A stretch of DNA of 64,000 nucleotides, from assembly GCF_002026305.1 (NCBI RefSeq), contig NZ_MVAB01000001.1, positions 992,001-1,056,000 on the forward strand, in the 5' to 3' direction. Position numbers and translations under genes: made by a program. Shown in pieces: positions 1 through 10,247 of this stretch. The stretch is from Vagococcus martis. Lineage in GTDB: Bacteria; Bacillota; Bacilli; Lactobacillales; Vagococcaceae. Every line of letters begins with the position of its first letter. Positions within the stretch are counted from its first letter, which is position 1. A model generated the notes under the pieces. It was not told the origin of the DNA and did not search any database. It was given only the letters and a program-made list of their open reading frames with translations.

Positions 1-481
1 TGCCATTTGTATAGCCAATATTCAATTTTTCGCCAAGTTTCTCACGCCTTACTCTTGATCCGTTTCCAGCTATCAGACCAAATTGTATCAAATCTTCTAT
101 CGCTATCTCTGATTCAAATGATTCAGTCGTAGGTGTCGACACGTCTTTTAACGCTTGTATGATGGCTTCATTACTGGCATGTTCTACACCTAAACTACCA
201 TGTTTCTTTTTCGGTGCTCCTTTTTCTCTAGATATAAAAGCATGTTTAGCATCAGGGGCGACAGCCATAATCTGCTTACGGATTTTTTCACCAGGAAAAT
301 CTGGATCAGTAAACACAATCACACCACGCACACGTTGAGCGTGTTTAATTTTATCCAACGTTTCGTTATTTAACGCCGAACCATTCGTTTCTATCGTGTC
401 AACGTCTAACACTTGCTGCAATCGTTTTGTATCATCTTTTCCTTCTACAACCACGATTTCTGATATTTTTTCTTTAGTCAT
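1..481 (-). CDS. rnmV: Ribonuclease M5 (5S rRNA maturase), 3' end outside window
   Basis: Ribonuclease M5 trims the 5S rRNA precursor. The visible N-terminal 160 residues carry a TOPRIM domain: an EGKDD motif near residue 14 and a [11 protein letters not shown] motif near residue 60 that supply the metal-binding acidic residues. The start ATG lies inside the end of tatD, with an 8-base overlap (ATGACTAA), so the two are translationally coupled. The order metG, tatD, rnmV is the usual one in Bacilli, where ksgA often follows. The reading frame is open to the left edge, so the gene is cut by the window and not broken. Confidence 0.93.
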   Translation of the reverse strand, partial: MTKEKISEIVVVEGKDDTKRLQQVLDVDTIETNGSALNNETLDKIKHAQRVRGVIVFTDPDFPGEKIRKQIMAVAPDAKHAFISREKGAPKKKHGSLGVEHASNEAIIQALKDVSTPTTESFESEIAIEDLIQFGLIAGNGSRVRREKLGEKLNIGYTNG

Positions 482-1250
482 TTTCTTCTAACCTAAACAA
501 TCTATGTGCATTTTTTGTTGTTTCTTTTGCCACTGTTTGATAAGGTAAATTTCTTAATTCAGAAATTTTATCAACGACATAATGTGTATACCCAGGTTCA
601 TTACGTTTTCCACGATATGGCACAGGTGCTAGATATGGGGCGTCTGTTTCAACTAATAATTTATCCATCGGCACAATTTTAGCTGCTTCTTGAACGTCTA
701 TCGTCTTCTTAAACGTCACAACACCACTAAATGAAATGTGCATCCCTAAATCTAGGAAACGCTTTGCCCACTCACTATCGCCACCAAAACTATGCATGAT
801 ACCACCAATATCTTGAATGCCTTCTGATTTTAAAATCTTATAAGTATCTTCCATAGCATCTCTTGTATGAATACTAATTGGTAAATTCATCTCTTTAGCA
901 ATCGCAATTTGACGGCGAAAGACTTTTTCCTGTAAGTCAGGTTCATCATTCATCCAATAATAATCTAATCCAATTTCTCCCAATGTCACAACACGAGGAT
1001 TCGTTAATTTTTCTTGTAAGTCTTTTTCAATTTCTTTTGTGTAACTCCCTGCTTCAGTCGGATGCCACCCAATAATACTATGAATAAAAGGGTATTGTTC
1101 ACTTAACTCTAACGAGCGTTCAATCGTTGGTGTATCAAATCCTACTACTGCCATTTCGCTGACACCAAGCTGTTTTGCTCGCTCAATGACTTCTTTATAA
1201 TCGTCATTAAATTGTTCTGCGTTTAAATGTGTGTGTGTATCAAAAATCAT
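474..1250 (-). CDS. tatD: TatD family metal-dependent deoxyribonuclease
   Basis: A 258-residue TIM-barrel metal hydrolase of the TatD/YcfH family, acting on DNA 3' ends or D-aminoacyl bonds in the cytoplasm. Metal ligands are visible: the N-terminal DTHTH motif (residues 4-8), the GEIGLDYY segment with the bridging Glu, SIHTRDA, and the late ETDAPYLAP motif. I chose the start at MIFDTHTH because a GATAGGAGTG ribosome binding site sits just before it; the upstream in-frame ATG would translate the terminator hairpin region. It lies between metG and rnmV, overlapping rnmV by 8 bases, and probably belongs to the same operon by readthrough of the hairpin upstream. Confidence 0.93.
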   Translation of the reverse strand: MIFDTHTHLNAEQFNDDYKEVIERAKQLGVSEMAVVGFDTPTIERSLELSEQYPFIHSIIGWHPTEAGSYTKEIEKDLQEKLTNPRVVTLGEIGLDYYWMNDEPDLQEKVFRRQIAIAKEMNLPISIHTRDAMEDTYKILKSEGIQDIGGIMHSFGGDSEWAKRFLDLGMHISFSGVVTFKKTIDVQEAAKIVPMDKLLVETDAPYLAPVPYRGKRNEPGYTHYVVDKISELRNLPYQTVAKETTKNAHRLFRLEEND

Positions 1251-1284
1251 AGTTTTCACTCCTATCACGATGATTTTAACATAA

Positions 1285-1320
1285 AAAGAGATTGAAAAAG
1301 ACCTCTTTTCCAATCTCTTT
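1285..1320 (-). terminator. Hairpin between metG and tatD
   Basis: Two 17-base arms with one mismatch flank a two-base centre, and a short U-rich run follows on the minus strand. It sits just after the metG stop codon. It is a plausible Rho-independent terminator that is partly read through to tatD and rnmV. Confidence 0.6.
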
Positions 1321-1328
1321 AACATTTT

Positions 1329-3341
<2,013 letters not shown>

Positions 3342-3355
3342 TCATCCTCCTTTAA

Positions 3356-3380
3356 GTCACTTAGAGCAAACCTCTGCGAC
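3356..3380 (-). promoter_or_regulatory. Small leader hairpin before metG
   Basis: On the minus strand GUCGC-AGAG, loop GUUUG, CUCU-AA-GUGAC can fold into a nine-pair stem with an AA bulge and one GU pair, ending directly before the metG ribosome binding site. The leader is too short for a T-box and lacks its AGGGTGG motif. It may modulate translation or may be chance. Confidence 0.25.
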
Positions 3381-3467
3381 ACATAATCACCGTTCATTAT
3401 AGCATAATTCACAAAAAAAAATTAGTATTAGTGAAATTTTCAATCTGTCTAGTTTGCTTATTTCCTA

Positions 3468-4085
3468 TTAATTCGTTAATTTACAACAAGCTTGATAAAT
3501 TGGTATAAGTGACACATAGGTTTCTAATATATAAGTAAATAATTCTTCTGTCGTTTTAGTGCCAAACGTTTCTTTATGAATGACACGCCCAATTTGAAAT
3601 TCACCTTTTTTAACTTCTTTCCAACGTGTTAAATCTTTTATTAATTGTTCTGATTCTAAAGCATGATAATTATTTTTCGTGTGATCAGTATTCACCACAA
3701 AATCTTTTGGAAGTTGCTCAAACCACTGTAAATTATCTAAACACGCTTGAGACATAAGTGCTTCATTTTGTGGGTTATCAATAAATGATAACCATATAAC
3801 TACATATTCCGGTGTAATCCCTAATTGAAAATGTGGGTATTTTTTATAGCCACGATTATCTCCACCCATTGCACTCCACGTAAAATTAGGTGCATTTGTT
3901 GTGCGTCGTCTATGTTGGGCTATATGGATAGGCAATTTTTCACCCAGCAAAGGCTCTAACTCACCAACAACTTTCTCATCAATTGATTGAAAAACAGGTT
4001 GAATTTTTTCACGAACACCAATCATCCGACTATCTAATCCTTCTATATTAAAAACTTCAAAACATGCTTCATTAAACATTAACAT
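3468..4085 (-). CDS. DUF1054 (YktB/UPF0637) family protein
   Basis: A 205-residue soluble protein of the DUF1054 family (B. subtilis YktB type), biochemical role unknown. Family hallmarks that I recognise are the start FNEACFEVFNIEGLDSRM, the HIAQHRRRTTNAP segment, the WSAMGGDNRGYKKYPHFQLG segment and the later VIWLSFIDNP strand. Its length agrees with the family. The start ATG is preceded by TTAGGAG at seven bases. No membrane segment or signal peptide is seen. It stands alone between a terminator and metG, so context gives no hint of function. Confidence 0.85.
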   Translation of the reverse strand: MLMFNEACFEVFNIEGLDSRMIGVREKIQPVFQSIDEKVVGELEPLLGEKLPIHIAQHRRRTTNAPNFTWSAMGGDNRGYKKYPHFQLGITPEYVVIWLSFIDNPQNEALMSQACLDNLQWFEQLPKDFVVNTDHTKNNYHALESEQLIKDLTRWKEVKKGEFQIGRVIHKETFGTKTTEELFTYILETYVSLIPIYQACCKLTN

Positions 4086-4114
4086 ATACTAACTCCTAAC
4101 AAATATTATCCACT

Positions 4115-4162
4115 AAAAAAGCGGTCTAAATAGATTACCTTAAATCTATCAGACCACTTTTG
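4115..4162 (-). terminator. Terminator after the PrpD-family gene
   Basis: An imperfect stem of about 18 pairs (AAAAGTGGTCTGATAGAT against ATCTATTTAGACCGCTTTT) is followed by a T run on the minus strand. It ends the AEC carrier and PrpD-family operon. Confidence 0.85.
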
Positions 4163-4168
4163 TTCTGT

Positions 4169-5557
4169 CTATTTATTTGTTGTTGGATATTTAATTTTAG
4201 TTAAAATATCAAACAAGTCTTTTGTCGATCTATTTTCAATATCTTTTACGACTGCTTTTAATTTTTCAGCCAATAATGGATCAATATATCCTTTTGTTAA
4301 ACGGTCAAATTTATCAACAGAGTCTTCCCATGTAAATGGTCGACAAGGCATACCTGGATAATTGCTTACCTCATGAGTAGTAACTGTACCATCCATTTGT
4401 GTAATGGTAATACGTGCACAAAAATCTTTTGGATAACGTTTTGTAAAGTCAACATCCGGTTTAACAATGACTTTTTGAAGAAGTGCTTGAACATCAGGTT
4501 TTATAATACGTGATTCTTCAAACTGTGGTTGCATCACTTGTCCATCTAGCACAGCAACAGCTAACAAGTATGGTAGGGAATGATCAGCTTGTTCTTTTGT
4601 TGTGATTGCTGCATCTGCATTACCATATAATCCACCACCAGAAAAATCATAGGTAATTTGTGGGACATCTGCTTCAATTGATTTGATACTTTCAGATTTA
4701 ATAGGCGTTTTGGCTAATAATTCTAATATACATTCTATAGCTGATTGCGTATGAATCATTGCAACAAATTTTTTAATGGTTGATTGTGGCACACCTTCAT
4801 AATTTTCATGTTCCCAATCAATATCGATTGGTTGTCCTAATAAATGTTCAATCCCTTGAGGCTCTTCTACAATAGCTAGAGGCCCTTCTACCCCTCTTTT
4901 AGCTAAGTATAGTGCGTTAAAGGCCCCTAATGTTGATTGAGCTGATGCAAGTCCTTTCCATTCTGATAAAGGTTTCGAGCGAATACCGGCAAACGAAGCA
5001 TCACTTGAAGCTGCCATCGCAATGGCATTAGCAATCGTCTCACTATCCAATCCTAATAATTTACCGGAAGCCGCCGTAACTGAAAAAGCAAGTTGTGCAG
5101 TATGGTCAAATCCACGTGTCATAAAATTAGCTTTTTCAACTAATAACGTTTGAATTGTCCAACCAATCGCCACTCCTAGCATTAACTCTTTTCCACTTGA
5201 ATTGGCAATGGAAGCTGCTGTTAAAATACCACCAAAGTTATCTGCCGTATGTGCGGTTTCCTTGGGTGCAAGAATATTATCCATCGCATCAACGTAACGG
5301 ACAAGAGCAGTATGCCAAAACGCTGCAAAAACTGGACTTGATGTCCCCCCTGCAATAAGTGGTGCTATACCACTTGGTGAAAATTCTCTTACTTGATCAT
5401 GGCAAGCATTTACCGGTCCTGCTCCTAAAGCTGCAATCTGACAACCTAACGAGTCCAAAATATGTACAGGAATTTGTTTTTTTGACTCGTCAGATAAATC
5501 GTCAAATTTAGCACGAGTCGCATAATTGGCAATGCGTTCAATTTTAGTTAATGTCAT
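4169..5557 (-). CDS. MmgE/PrpD family protein
   Basis: A 462-residue member of the MmgE/PrpD superfamily, which includes 2-methylcitrate dehydratase, cis-aconitate decarboxylase and related lyases or isomerases of tricarboxylic acids. Features seen are the N-terminal helical domain with ILDSLGCQIAALG, the AANSxGKELMLGVAIGW region, the FDHTAQLAFSVTAASGKLLGLD segment containing the family's conserved H-T pair, and the second domain with HTQSAIEC. No citrate synthase or methylisocitrate lyase lies nearby, so a methylcitrate cycle is unlikely. It is downstream of an AEC carrier by 24 bases and probably co-transcribed, suggesting that the carrier moves its organic-acid substrate or product. Exact reaction not assignable. 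Confidence 0.85.
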   Translation of the reverse strand: MTLTKIERIANYATRAKFDDLSDESKKQIPVHILDSLGCQIAALGAGPVNACHDQVREFSPSGIAPLIAGGTSSPVFAAFWHTALVRYVDAMDNILAPKETAHTADNFGGILTAASIANSSGKELMLGVAIGWTIQTLLVEKANFMTRGFDHTAQLAFSVTAASGKLLGLDSETIANAIAMAASSDASFAGIRSKPLSEWKGLASAQSTLGAFNALYLAKRGVEGPLAIVEEPQGIEHLLGQPIDIDWEHENYEGVPQSTIKKFVAMIHTQSAIECILELLAKTPIKSESIKSIEADVPQITYDFSGGGLYGNADAAITTKEQADHSLPYLLAVAVLDGQVMQPQFEESRIIKPDVQALLQKVIVKPDVDFTKRYPKDFCARITITQMDGTVTTHEVSNYPGMPCRPFTWEDSVDKFDRLTKGYIDPLLAEKLKAVVKDIENRSTKDLFDILTKIKYPTTNK

Positions 5558-5581
5558 AATATATTTCCTCTTTTCTTTTAA

Positions 5582-6547
5582 TTAAACATTTAATAGCGCA
5601 ATAATCGCTGTCACTGTCACAAGCATGCCAACGGTTGAAAAAGCCAGAATAGATGATGCTTCTTGTTGGTATTGTTTGTATCGAGTTGCAAGTAACACAA
5701 TCATAGGACCAGAAGGCAAAGCTGATAACAATAGTCCTTGATCAAATGTTGTACTACCCTTGGTCATATGTAACAATATAGCCACTCCAATAAATAATAA
5801 AGGTAACCCGATATTTTTTAATAACGCAATCGTAACAACTTCTTTAGTTAATTTAAATTTATTCTCTGCAATGGTCATACCTGCTACAAAAATAGCAATC
5901 CCAGCAGTAGCTTCACCAATTAATTTTAAAGAACTAGTCACAATATCAGGCATATGAATATCTAAAAACACTAAAATAAACGCAAGTAGTGGTGCCCAAA
6001 CAAAGGGTGTTTTAAAGATAGCGTCAAAAATAGATTGACTGATCATCTTCGGTAATGACGTCCTTTGATCTGAGGATGAAATATTTAACTTAATGATTAT
6101 GGTCGCAAGTGGCACAATAAAAACATTCAATAATAAAGCGATGATACTGACAGATACTCCACCTGATTGTCCATATATACTGTCTAATAATGCTGGTCCA
6201 TAAAAAGGCCCAGCTGAAAAACTAACTGCTAACCCTGCGATAGACGCTTCTATCATATTTCGTTTAAAAATATATTTAGCAACTAATAAACCAATAAAAT
6301 AAGCAATTAATAAACTAATCAATAGTGAAAAAAATAAATCAGTATCACCTAATAACTGAACTTTCGTTACACTAATGGTTCCAACAAATAACGACGCTGG
6401 TAATGCAAAATTCAAAACCAACTCATTGATGACACTTATTGAATCACTAGATTTACCAAACGCTTGTTTTTTTCCAGCAAAAAAACCAAGTGCTAACACA
6501 AAAATAATAGGTGTCACAATTGTGATAGACTGTAGAATATGAGTCAT
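5582..6547 (-). CDS. AEC family transporter (auxin efflux carrier / malate permease-like)
   Basis: A 321-residue integral membrane protein with about ten hydrophobic segments in two five-helix halves, as in the AEC family whose bacterial members carry malate, malonate or other organic acids. The N-terminal half has NELVLNFALPASLF, containing the asparagine and proline typical of the first repeat; the second half ends with LLLSALPSGPMIVLLATRY. The start is set by AAAGGAGG seven bases upstream. It is the first gene of a two-gene operon with the PrpD-family enzyme. A Fur-like box lies 45 bases upstream. Substrate is inferred only from the neighbour. Confidence 0.88.
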   Translation of the reverse strand: MTHILQSITIVTPIIFVLALGFFAGKKQAFGKSSDSISVINELVLNFALPASLFVGTISVTKVQLLGDTDLFFSLLISLLIAYFIGLLVAKYIFKRNMIEASIAGLAVSFSAGPFYGPALLDSIYGQSGGVSVSIIALLLNVFIVPLATIIIKLNISSSDQRTSLPKMISQSIFDAIFKTPFVWAPLLAFILVFLDIHMPDIVTSSLKLIGEATAGIAIFVAGMTIAENKFKLTKEVVTIALLKNIGLPLLFIGVAILLHMTKGSTTFDQGLLLSALPSGPMIVLLATRYKQYQQEASSILAFSTVGMLVTVTAIIALLNV

Positions 6548-6591
6548 TCATAGACCTCCTTTCGTAAATTATTCATAGAATACTTTGGATA

Positions 6592-6606
6592 TGAGAATGA
6601 TTATCG
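6592..6606 (-). promoter_or_regulatory. Fur-family box upstream of the AEC/PrpD operon
   Basis: TGAGAATGATTATCG agrees with the 7-1-7 consensus TGATAATNATTATCA at 13 of 14 defined positions minus one (two mismatches). It overlaps a GATAAT on the minus strand that could be a -10 element. A much better copy precedes the siderophore importer in this window, showing that the box type is used here. Confidence 0.5.
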
Positions 6607-6649
6607 GTTATTTTGATGTTTTTATATGAAATTTCTACAAATTTTTTTA

Positions 6650-6749
6650 TTGACTTAAGATATATCAAACCATAATAAAAATATTTATTAGCACATCGTC
6701 ATAATTAAAAGTATTATCTATTCGTTATTAAATAAAATCAGTGTACACT
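6650..6749 (+). promoter_or_regulatory. Candidate promoter and palindrome before the GH3 gene
   Basis: TTGACT at 6650-6655 is followed by CATAAT (15-base spacer) or TAATAA (17-base spacer), a weak promoter match. Further on, AGTGTACACT at 6740-6749 is a perfect 10-base palindrome 31 bases before the start codon and may be a repressor site. No regulator gene adjoins it. Confidence 0.35.
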
Positions 6750-6780
6750 TAATCTATATTACATTTCTAAAGGAGGTTAT

Positions 6781-9000
6781 ATGATCATGACATTTGATTC
6801 TAACTATCTACAAGCACTTACTCTTGAAGAAAAAGCAGCTATTGTAACTGGAATGAACTATTGGTACACACACAATATTGATGAAAAAAACATTCCTTCA
6901 ATTATGGTAACAGATGGGCCTTCAGGTTTAAGAAAACAAGCTGATAAAGGGGATGCTCTTGGATTAAATGATAGTGTTGAAGCGATTAGTTTTCCAACCG
7001 CTTCTTTGACTGCTAGTTCATTCGATAAAGAAATGCTTTATCAATTAGGGAAGCAACTTGGACAAGCTGCTAATGCTGAAGGGGTATCTATCCTCTTAGG
7101 TCCTGGCGTTAATATAAAAAGAAATCCATTAGCTGGAAGAAATTTTGAATACTTTTCTGAAGACCCTTACGTAGCTGGAACACTAGGTGCTGCCTATGTT
7201 AACGGAGTCCAAAGTACAGGAACTGGTGTCAGTGTCAAACACTTTGCTGCAAACAACCGAGAAAATCAACGTTTTACCTCATCATCTAATATTGATGAAA
7301 GAGCGCTTCGAGAAATTTATTTACCTGCCTTTGAACACATCGTCAAGCAGGCTTATCCTGAAACGTTAATGTGTTCTTATAACAAGTTAAATGGAGAGTT
7401 AGTTTCACAAAACAAACGTTTGCTAACAGATATTTTAAGAAACGAATGGGGATTTGAAGGATTGGTCATGTCTGATTGGGGAGCTGTGGCTAACAGAACA
7501 AAGTCTCTTCAAGCAGGAATGGATTTAGAAATGCCCGGCCGTGGTGATATTTCGATTGATGATATAGTGTCATCTGTACAAAATGGTAATCTAGAAGAAT
7601 CCGTGCTAGATCAATCTGTATTAAGAGTGTTGAAGTTAGTCGATAAACATAAAACAACAACTTCAGTAAAATATGATAAAGAGGCACAGCATGCGTTTGC
7701 TAGATGCGTTGCTGCAAACTCATTTGTCTTATTAAAAAACGAAAACCAAACTCTACCAATTGATAAAAAAGACTCTATTTTAATCGTCGGTGAATTAGCT
7801 GATAAACCACGTTTCCAAGGTGGCGGTAGCTCCCATGTTAATGCTTATAACGTTGTGTCTCCTCTTGAAGCTGCAACTAATTTAGGCTTATCAAATTATG
7901 CAAAAGGCTACTCAATAGATAAAGATGTTATCAATGAAGCTGATATTAAAGAGGCTATCAACAAAGCAAAAGAAGTTGATAAAATTGTCCTGTTCGCTGG
8001 ACTACCAGCTTATTTAGAATCAGAAGGTTTTGATAAAACAACCAATGATTTACCACAAAATCAAATCAGACTCATTGATGAGTTATCTAAATTAAATAAA
8101 CCGATCATCATGGTATTACAAAATGGTTCTGCTATTAATATGCCTTGGGTAAATGACGCTTCTGCTATTTTAGAAACGTATCTTGGGGGAGAAGCAATCG
8201 GAGAAGCTACTTGGGATGTGTTAACTGGTGATGTTAATCCTTCTGGTAAATTAGCCGAAACATTCCCTGTAAACTTAAGCGATACCCCAAGTTTCGGGAC
8301 ATTTAATGCAAGTAAAACTGATGAAAACTATCATGAGAGCATTTTTGTAGGATATCGTTATTATGATTTAAAACAACTTGATACATTGTTCCCATTTGGA
8401 CACGGATTAAGTTATACGACATTCAACTACTCTAACATTTCAGTAAAAGAAGAAAATCAATCTGTCGTAGTAACATTTACCATTAAAAATACTGGAAGTG
8501 TTGCTGGTGCTGACGTGGCACAAGTATACGTTAGTAATCAAACAAGTAACATAGAAAAACCGGTGAAAGAATTGCGTGAATTTGAAAAAGTATTCTTACA
8601 ACCTGGTAAAGAAAAAACTATTTCTATTGCATTAAATAGACGAGCGTTTAGTTGGTACAACGCAGACAGAAAAGCTTGGCAAGTCGATAACGGTCAATAT
8701 GATATATTCGTTGGCTCTTCTTCAAGAGATATCAAACTAAGCGAAGCCTTTCAATTGACATTTGGTACTGATATTGTTGAATCTATTACTCCCGATAGTT
8801 ACCTTAGTCAAATAATTGACCAACCAAATCCTGTTGTTACGGATGCTTTAAAGAAAACAGGTATTTATGAGGCTATTCAAACTTTATTAACAAACAATAA
8901 AAGAAATATCGAACTACTCGAAAACATTCCGCTTCGTTCAATGGCAATGATGGGGATTACTGATGAAAAAATTAATGAGTTTCTGAAATTAATTAAGTAA
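6781..9000 (+). CDS. Glycoside hydrolase family 3 beta-glucosidase
   Basis: A 739-residue retaining beta-glycosidase without a signal peptide, so probably cytoplasmic. The N-terminal barrel holds the substrate-binding motifs TDGPSGLR, KHFAANNRE and the nucleophile Asp232 in VMSDWGA. A second alpha/beta domain follows (LLKNENQTLPI, GGGSSHVN), then a fibronectin type III-like domain (about residues 565-660, PVKELREFEKVFLQPGK). A C-terminal extension of roughly 70 residues is helical. Two in-frame ATGs compete: AAAGGAGG is 4 bases before the first and 10 before the second (6787). The gene is monocistronic with its own terminator. Substrate specificity (beta-glucoside or beta-xyloside) cannot be read. 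Confidence 0.92.
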   Translation: MIMTFDSNYLQALTLEEKAAIVTGMNYWYTHNIDEKNIPSIMVTDGPSGLRKQADKGDALGLNDSVEAISFPTASLTASSFDKEMLYQLGKQLGQAANAEGVSILLGPGVNIKRNPLAGRNFEYFSEDPYVAGTLGAAYVNGVQSTGTGVSVKHFAANNRENQRFTSSSNIDERALREIYLPAFEHIVKQAYPETLMCSYNKLNGELVSQNKRLLTDILRNEWGFEGLVMSDWGAVANRTKSLQAGMDLEMPGRGDISIDDIVSSVQNGNLEESVLDQSVLRVLKLVDKHKTTTSVKYDKEAQHAFARCVAANSFVLLKNENQTLPIDKKDSILIVGELADKPRFQGGGSSHVNAYNVVSPLEAATNLGLSNYAKGYSIDKDVINEADIKEAINKAKEVDKIVLFAGLPAYLESEGFDKTTNDLPQNQIRLIDELSKLNKPIIMVLQNGSAINMPWVNDASAILETYLGGEAIGEATWDVLTGDVNPSGKLAETFPVNLSDTPSFGTFNASKTDENYHESIFVGYRYYDLKQLDTLFPFGHGLSYTTFNYSNISVKEENQSVVVTFTIKNTGSVAGADVAQVYVSNQTSNIEKPVKELREFEKVFLQPGKEKTISIALNRRAFSWYNADRKAWQVDNGQYDIFVGSSSRDIKLSEAFQLTFGTDIVESITPDSYLSQIIDQPNPVVTDALKKTGIYEAIQTLLTNNKRNIELLENIPLRSMAMMGITDEKINEFLKLIK

Positions 9001-9025
9001 AACTATTAAATACTGATAAATAAAG

Positions 9026-9077
9026 ACTTTCAAAAGAAACAAGAGGCCATTTTTAGCCTCCTTTTGAAAGTTTTTTT
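9026..9077 (+). terminator. Terminator after the GH3 gene
   Basis: ACTTTCAAAAG and AGAGGC pair with GCCT and CTTTTGAAAGT around a short internal bulge, and seven T residues follow. A typical Rho-independent terminator. Confidence 0.88.
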
Positions 9078-9105
9078 AATTTATTTTCATTTTCCGAGCA
9101 ATAAA

Positions 9106-9136
9106 AGTGACAACTTGTAACTCTTTATGATATGAT
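9106..9136 (+). promoter_or_regulatory. Promoter of the TetR gene with overlapping operator (site 1)
   Basis: A -35 element GTGACA (9107-9112) and a -10 element TATGAT (9131-9136) are 18 bases apart. The -35 lies inside AGTGACAACTTGTAACT (9106-9122), a near-palindrome whose arms recur before the ABC permease gene. Repressor binding here would block the promoter, so autoregulation is expected. Confidence 0.7.
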
Positions 9137-9170
9137 TTTTTTAAGTTAAAAATTGAAAGGAGGATATTAT

Positions 9171-9767
9171 ATGCCAAAGGATACATTCCTGAATCTACCT
9201 GCACCCAAAAAAGAAAAAATAGATATGATTTTGCTTGATACATTTTATAACCAATCTGTCAGCCAAGTAAAGGTGTCACATATCGTCGAGCAGATGGAAA
9301 TGTCTAGAGGAGCATTTTATAAATACTTTGTTGATTTGGAAGATGCTTACGATTACATTGTTAAACAGCAATCTATTCTAATTCATCAAGATATTATTGA
9401 TTACATTAATCAGCATAAAAGTAATTTTTTCCACGGGATTGAACAATACCTTGTCTTTTGTTCCCATCTAGAAACGGATAGTGCTTATTGGAAAGGACTA
9501 TTACTTCTAACTCGAGCTGACTACCAACGAACAATGAAGCGTTTAGATCTAGATGACTCTTCACACATGCTAATGGAATGGATCAAGTTATTGGAAAACA
9601 ACGAATTCACAATCCATGAAACTCAAGAAGCTGTCAGTTTCCTTTACTTTATTATGGAAATTGTCATGAATTCCTTAACTGATTTCATTATCAATAATTG
9701 GACACCAGAGGAGTTAATATTGGATTATCACTATAAAATAAAATGGATTACTAAAGGAATTAGATAG
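9171..9767 (+). CDS. TetR family repressor, HrtR/FhtR-like
   Basis: A 198-residue regulator. The N-terminal helix-turn-helix is clear (VSHIVEQMEMSRGAFYKYFVDLEDAYDYI, residues about 36-64), and the C-terminal part is an all-helical ligand domain. The start is MPKDTF, fixed by GAAAGGAGG seven bases before it. It is followed after 13 bases by the DUF2871 gene and then by an HrtBA-like ABC exporter. Lactococcus HrtR and Enterococcus FhtR are TetR-type heme sensors controlling hrtBA, so heme is the inferred ligand. Two near-identical operators, one over its own promoter and one before the permease gene, support local control. Confidence 0.85.
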   Translation: MPKDTFLNLPAPKKEKIDMILLDTFYNQSVSQVKVSHIVEQMEMSRGAFYKYFVDLEDAYDYIVKQQSILIHQDIIDYINQHKSNFFHGIEQYLVFCSHLETDSAYWKGLLLLTRADYQRTMKRLDLDDSSHMLMEWIKLLENNEFTIHETQEAVSFLYFIMEIVMNSLTDFIINNWTPEELILDYHYKIKWITKGIR

Positions 9768-9780
9768 GGGGAGTATTTTC

Positions 9781-10185
9781 ATGCAAAAATTAGCAAGAGC
9801 AAGTTTAAGTTATATGATTATTGGATTAATTAGTGGCGTTTATTTCCGTGAAATGACAAAATTCAATGATTTTGAAGGTTGGACACAGTTAAGTGTTATC
9901 CATACACATACACTTATTTTAGGAATGTTTTTCTTCTTAATCGTTTTACTACTGGAAAAAAGTTTCAATTTAACTAAGCACAAAAATTTCAAAAAGTTTT
10001 ATGTCATTTATAACATTGGGTTAGGTATAACGTTGTTGATGATGTTAACACATGGAACAATGACTGTCTTAGGTATTGAAAGTTCCGCAGCAATTAGTGG
10101 AATCGCTGGTTTGGGACATATTATTTTAACAGTTGGATTGGGTTTCTTTTTTCAAGTGTTATTACAATCAGTAAAAAATAGTTAA
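9781..10185 (+). CDS. DUF2871 membrane protein
   Basis: A 134-residue integral membrane protein with four hydrophobic segments, which I recognise as DUF2871 (function unknown). The start of the family is typical: a first helix with GVYFREMTKF, then IHTHTLILGMFFF. Four histidines lie at or near membrane segments: His41 and His43, His91 in MLTHGTM and His113 in GLGHIIL. Such an arrangement could ligate heme or a metal, which would fit its place between an HrtR-like regulator and HrtBA, but this is inference. A GGGGGAG ribosome binding site precedes the ATG. It is co-transcribed with the TetR gene. Confidence 0.82.
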   Translation: MQKLARASLSYMIIGLISGVYFREMTKFNDFEGWTQLSVIHTHTLILGMFFFLIVLLLEKSFNLTKHKNFKKFYVIYNIGLGITLLMMLTHGTMTVLGIESSAAISGIAGLGHIILTVGLGFFFQVLLQSVKNS

Positions 10186-10198
10186 TTATTTTTATCAC

Positions 10199-10225
10199 TA
10201 TCAAGTGACATAATGTTACTCGATA
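10199..10225 (+). promoter_or_regulatory. Operator (site 2) before the ABC exporter genes
   Basis: A 27-base near-perfect palindrome centred on A10212, with 13-base arms and two mismatches. Its core AGTGACATAATGTTACT (10204-10220) matches site 1 in both arms (AGTGACA, three variable bases, TGT, one base, ACT). It covers a CATAAT / GATAAT region that could be the -10 of an internal promoter for the exporter genes. Confidence 0.7.
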
Positions 10226-10247
10226 ATCAGAACTGGAGGAAAAATTT

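Noticed and set aside
4169-5557. Methylcitrate cycle gene prpD
   Set aside because: No prpB, prpC or propionyl-CoA genes adjoin; the family is broad, so only MmgE/PrpD family is claimed.
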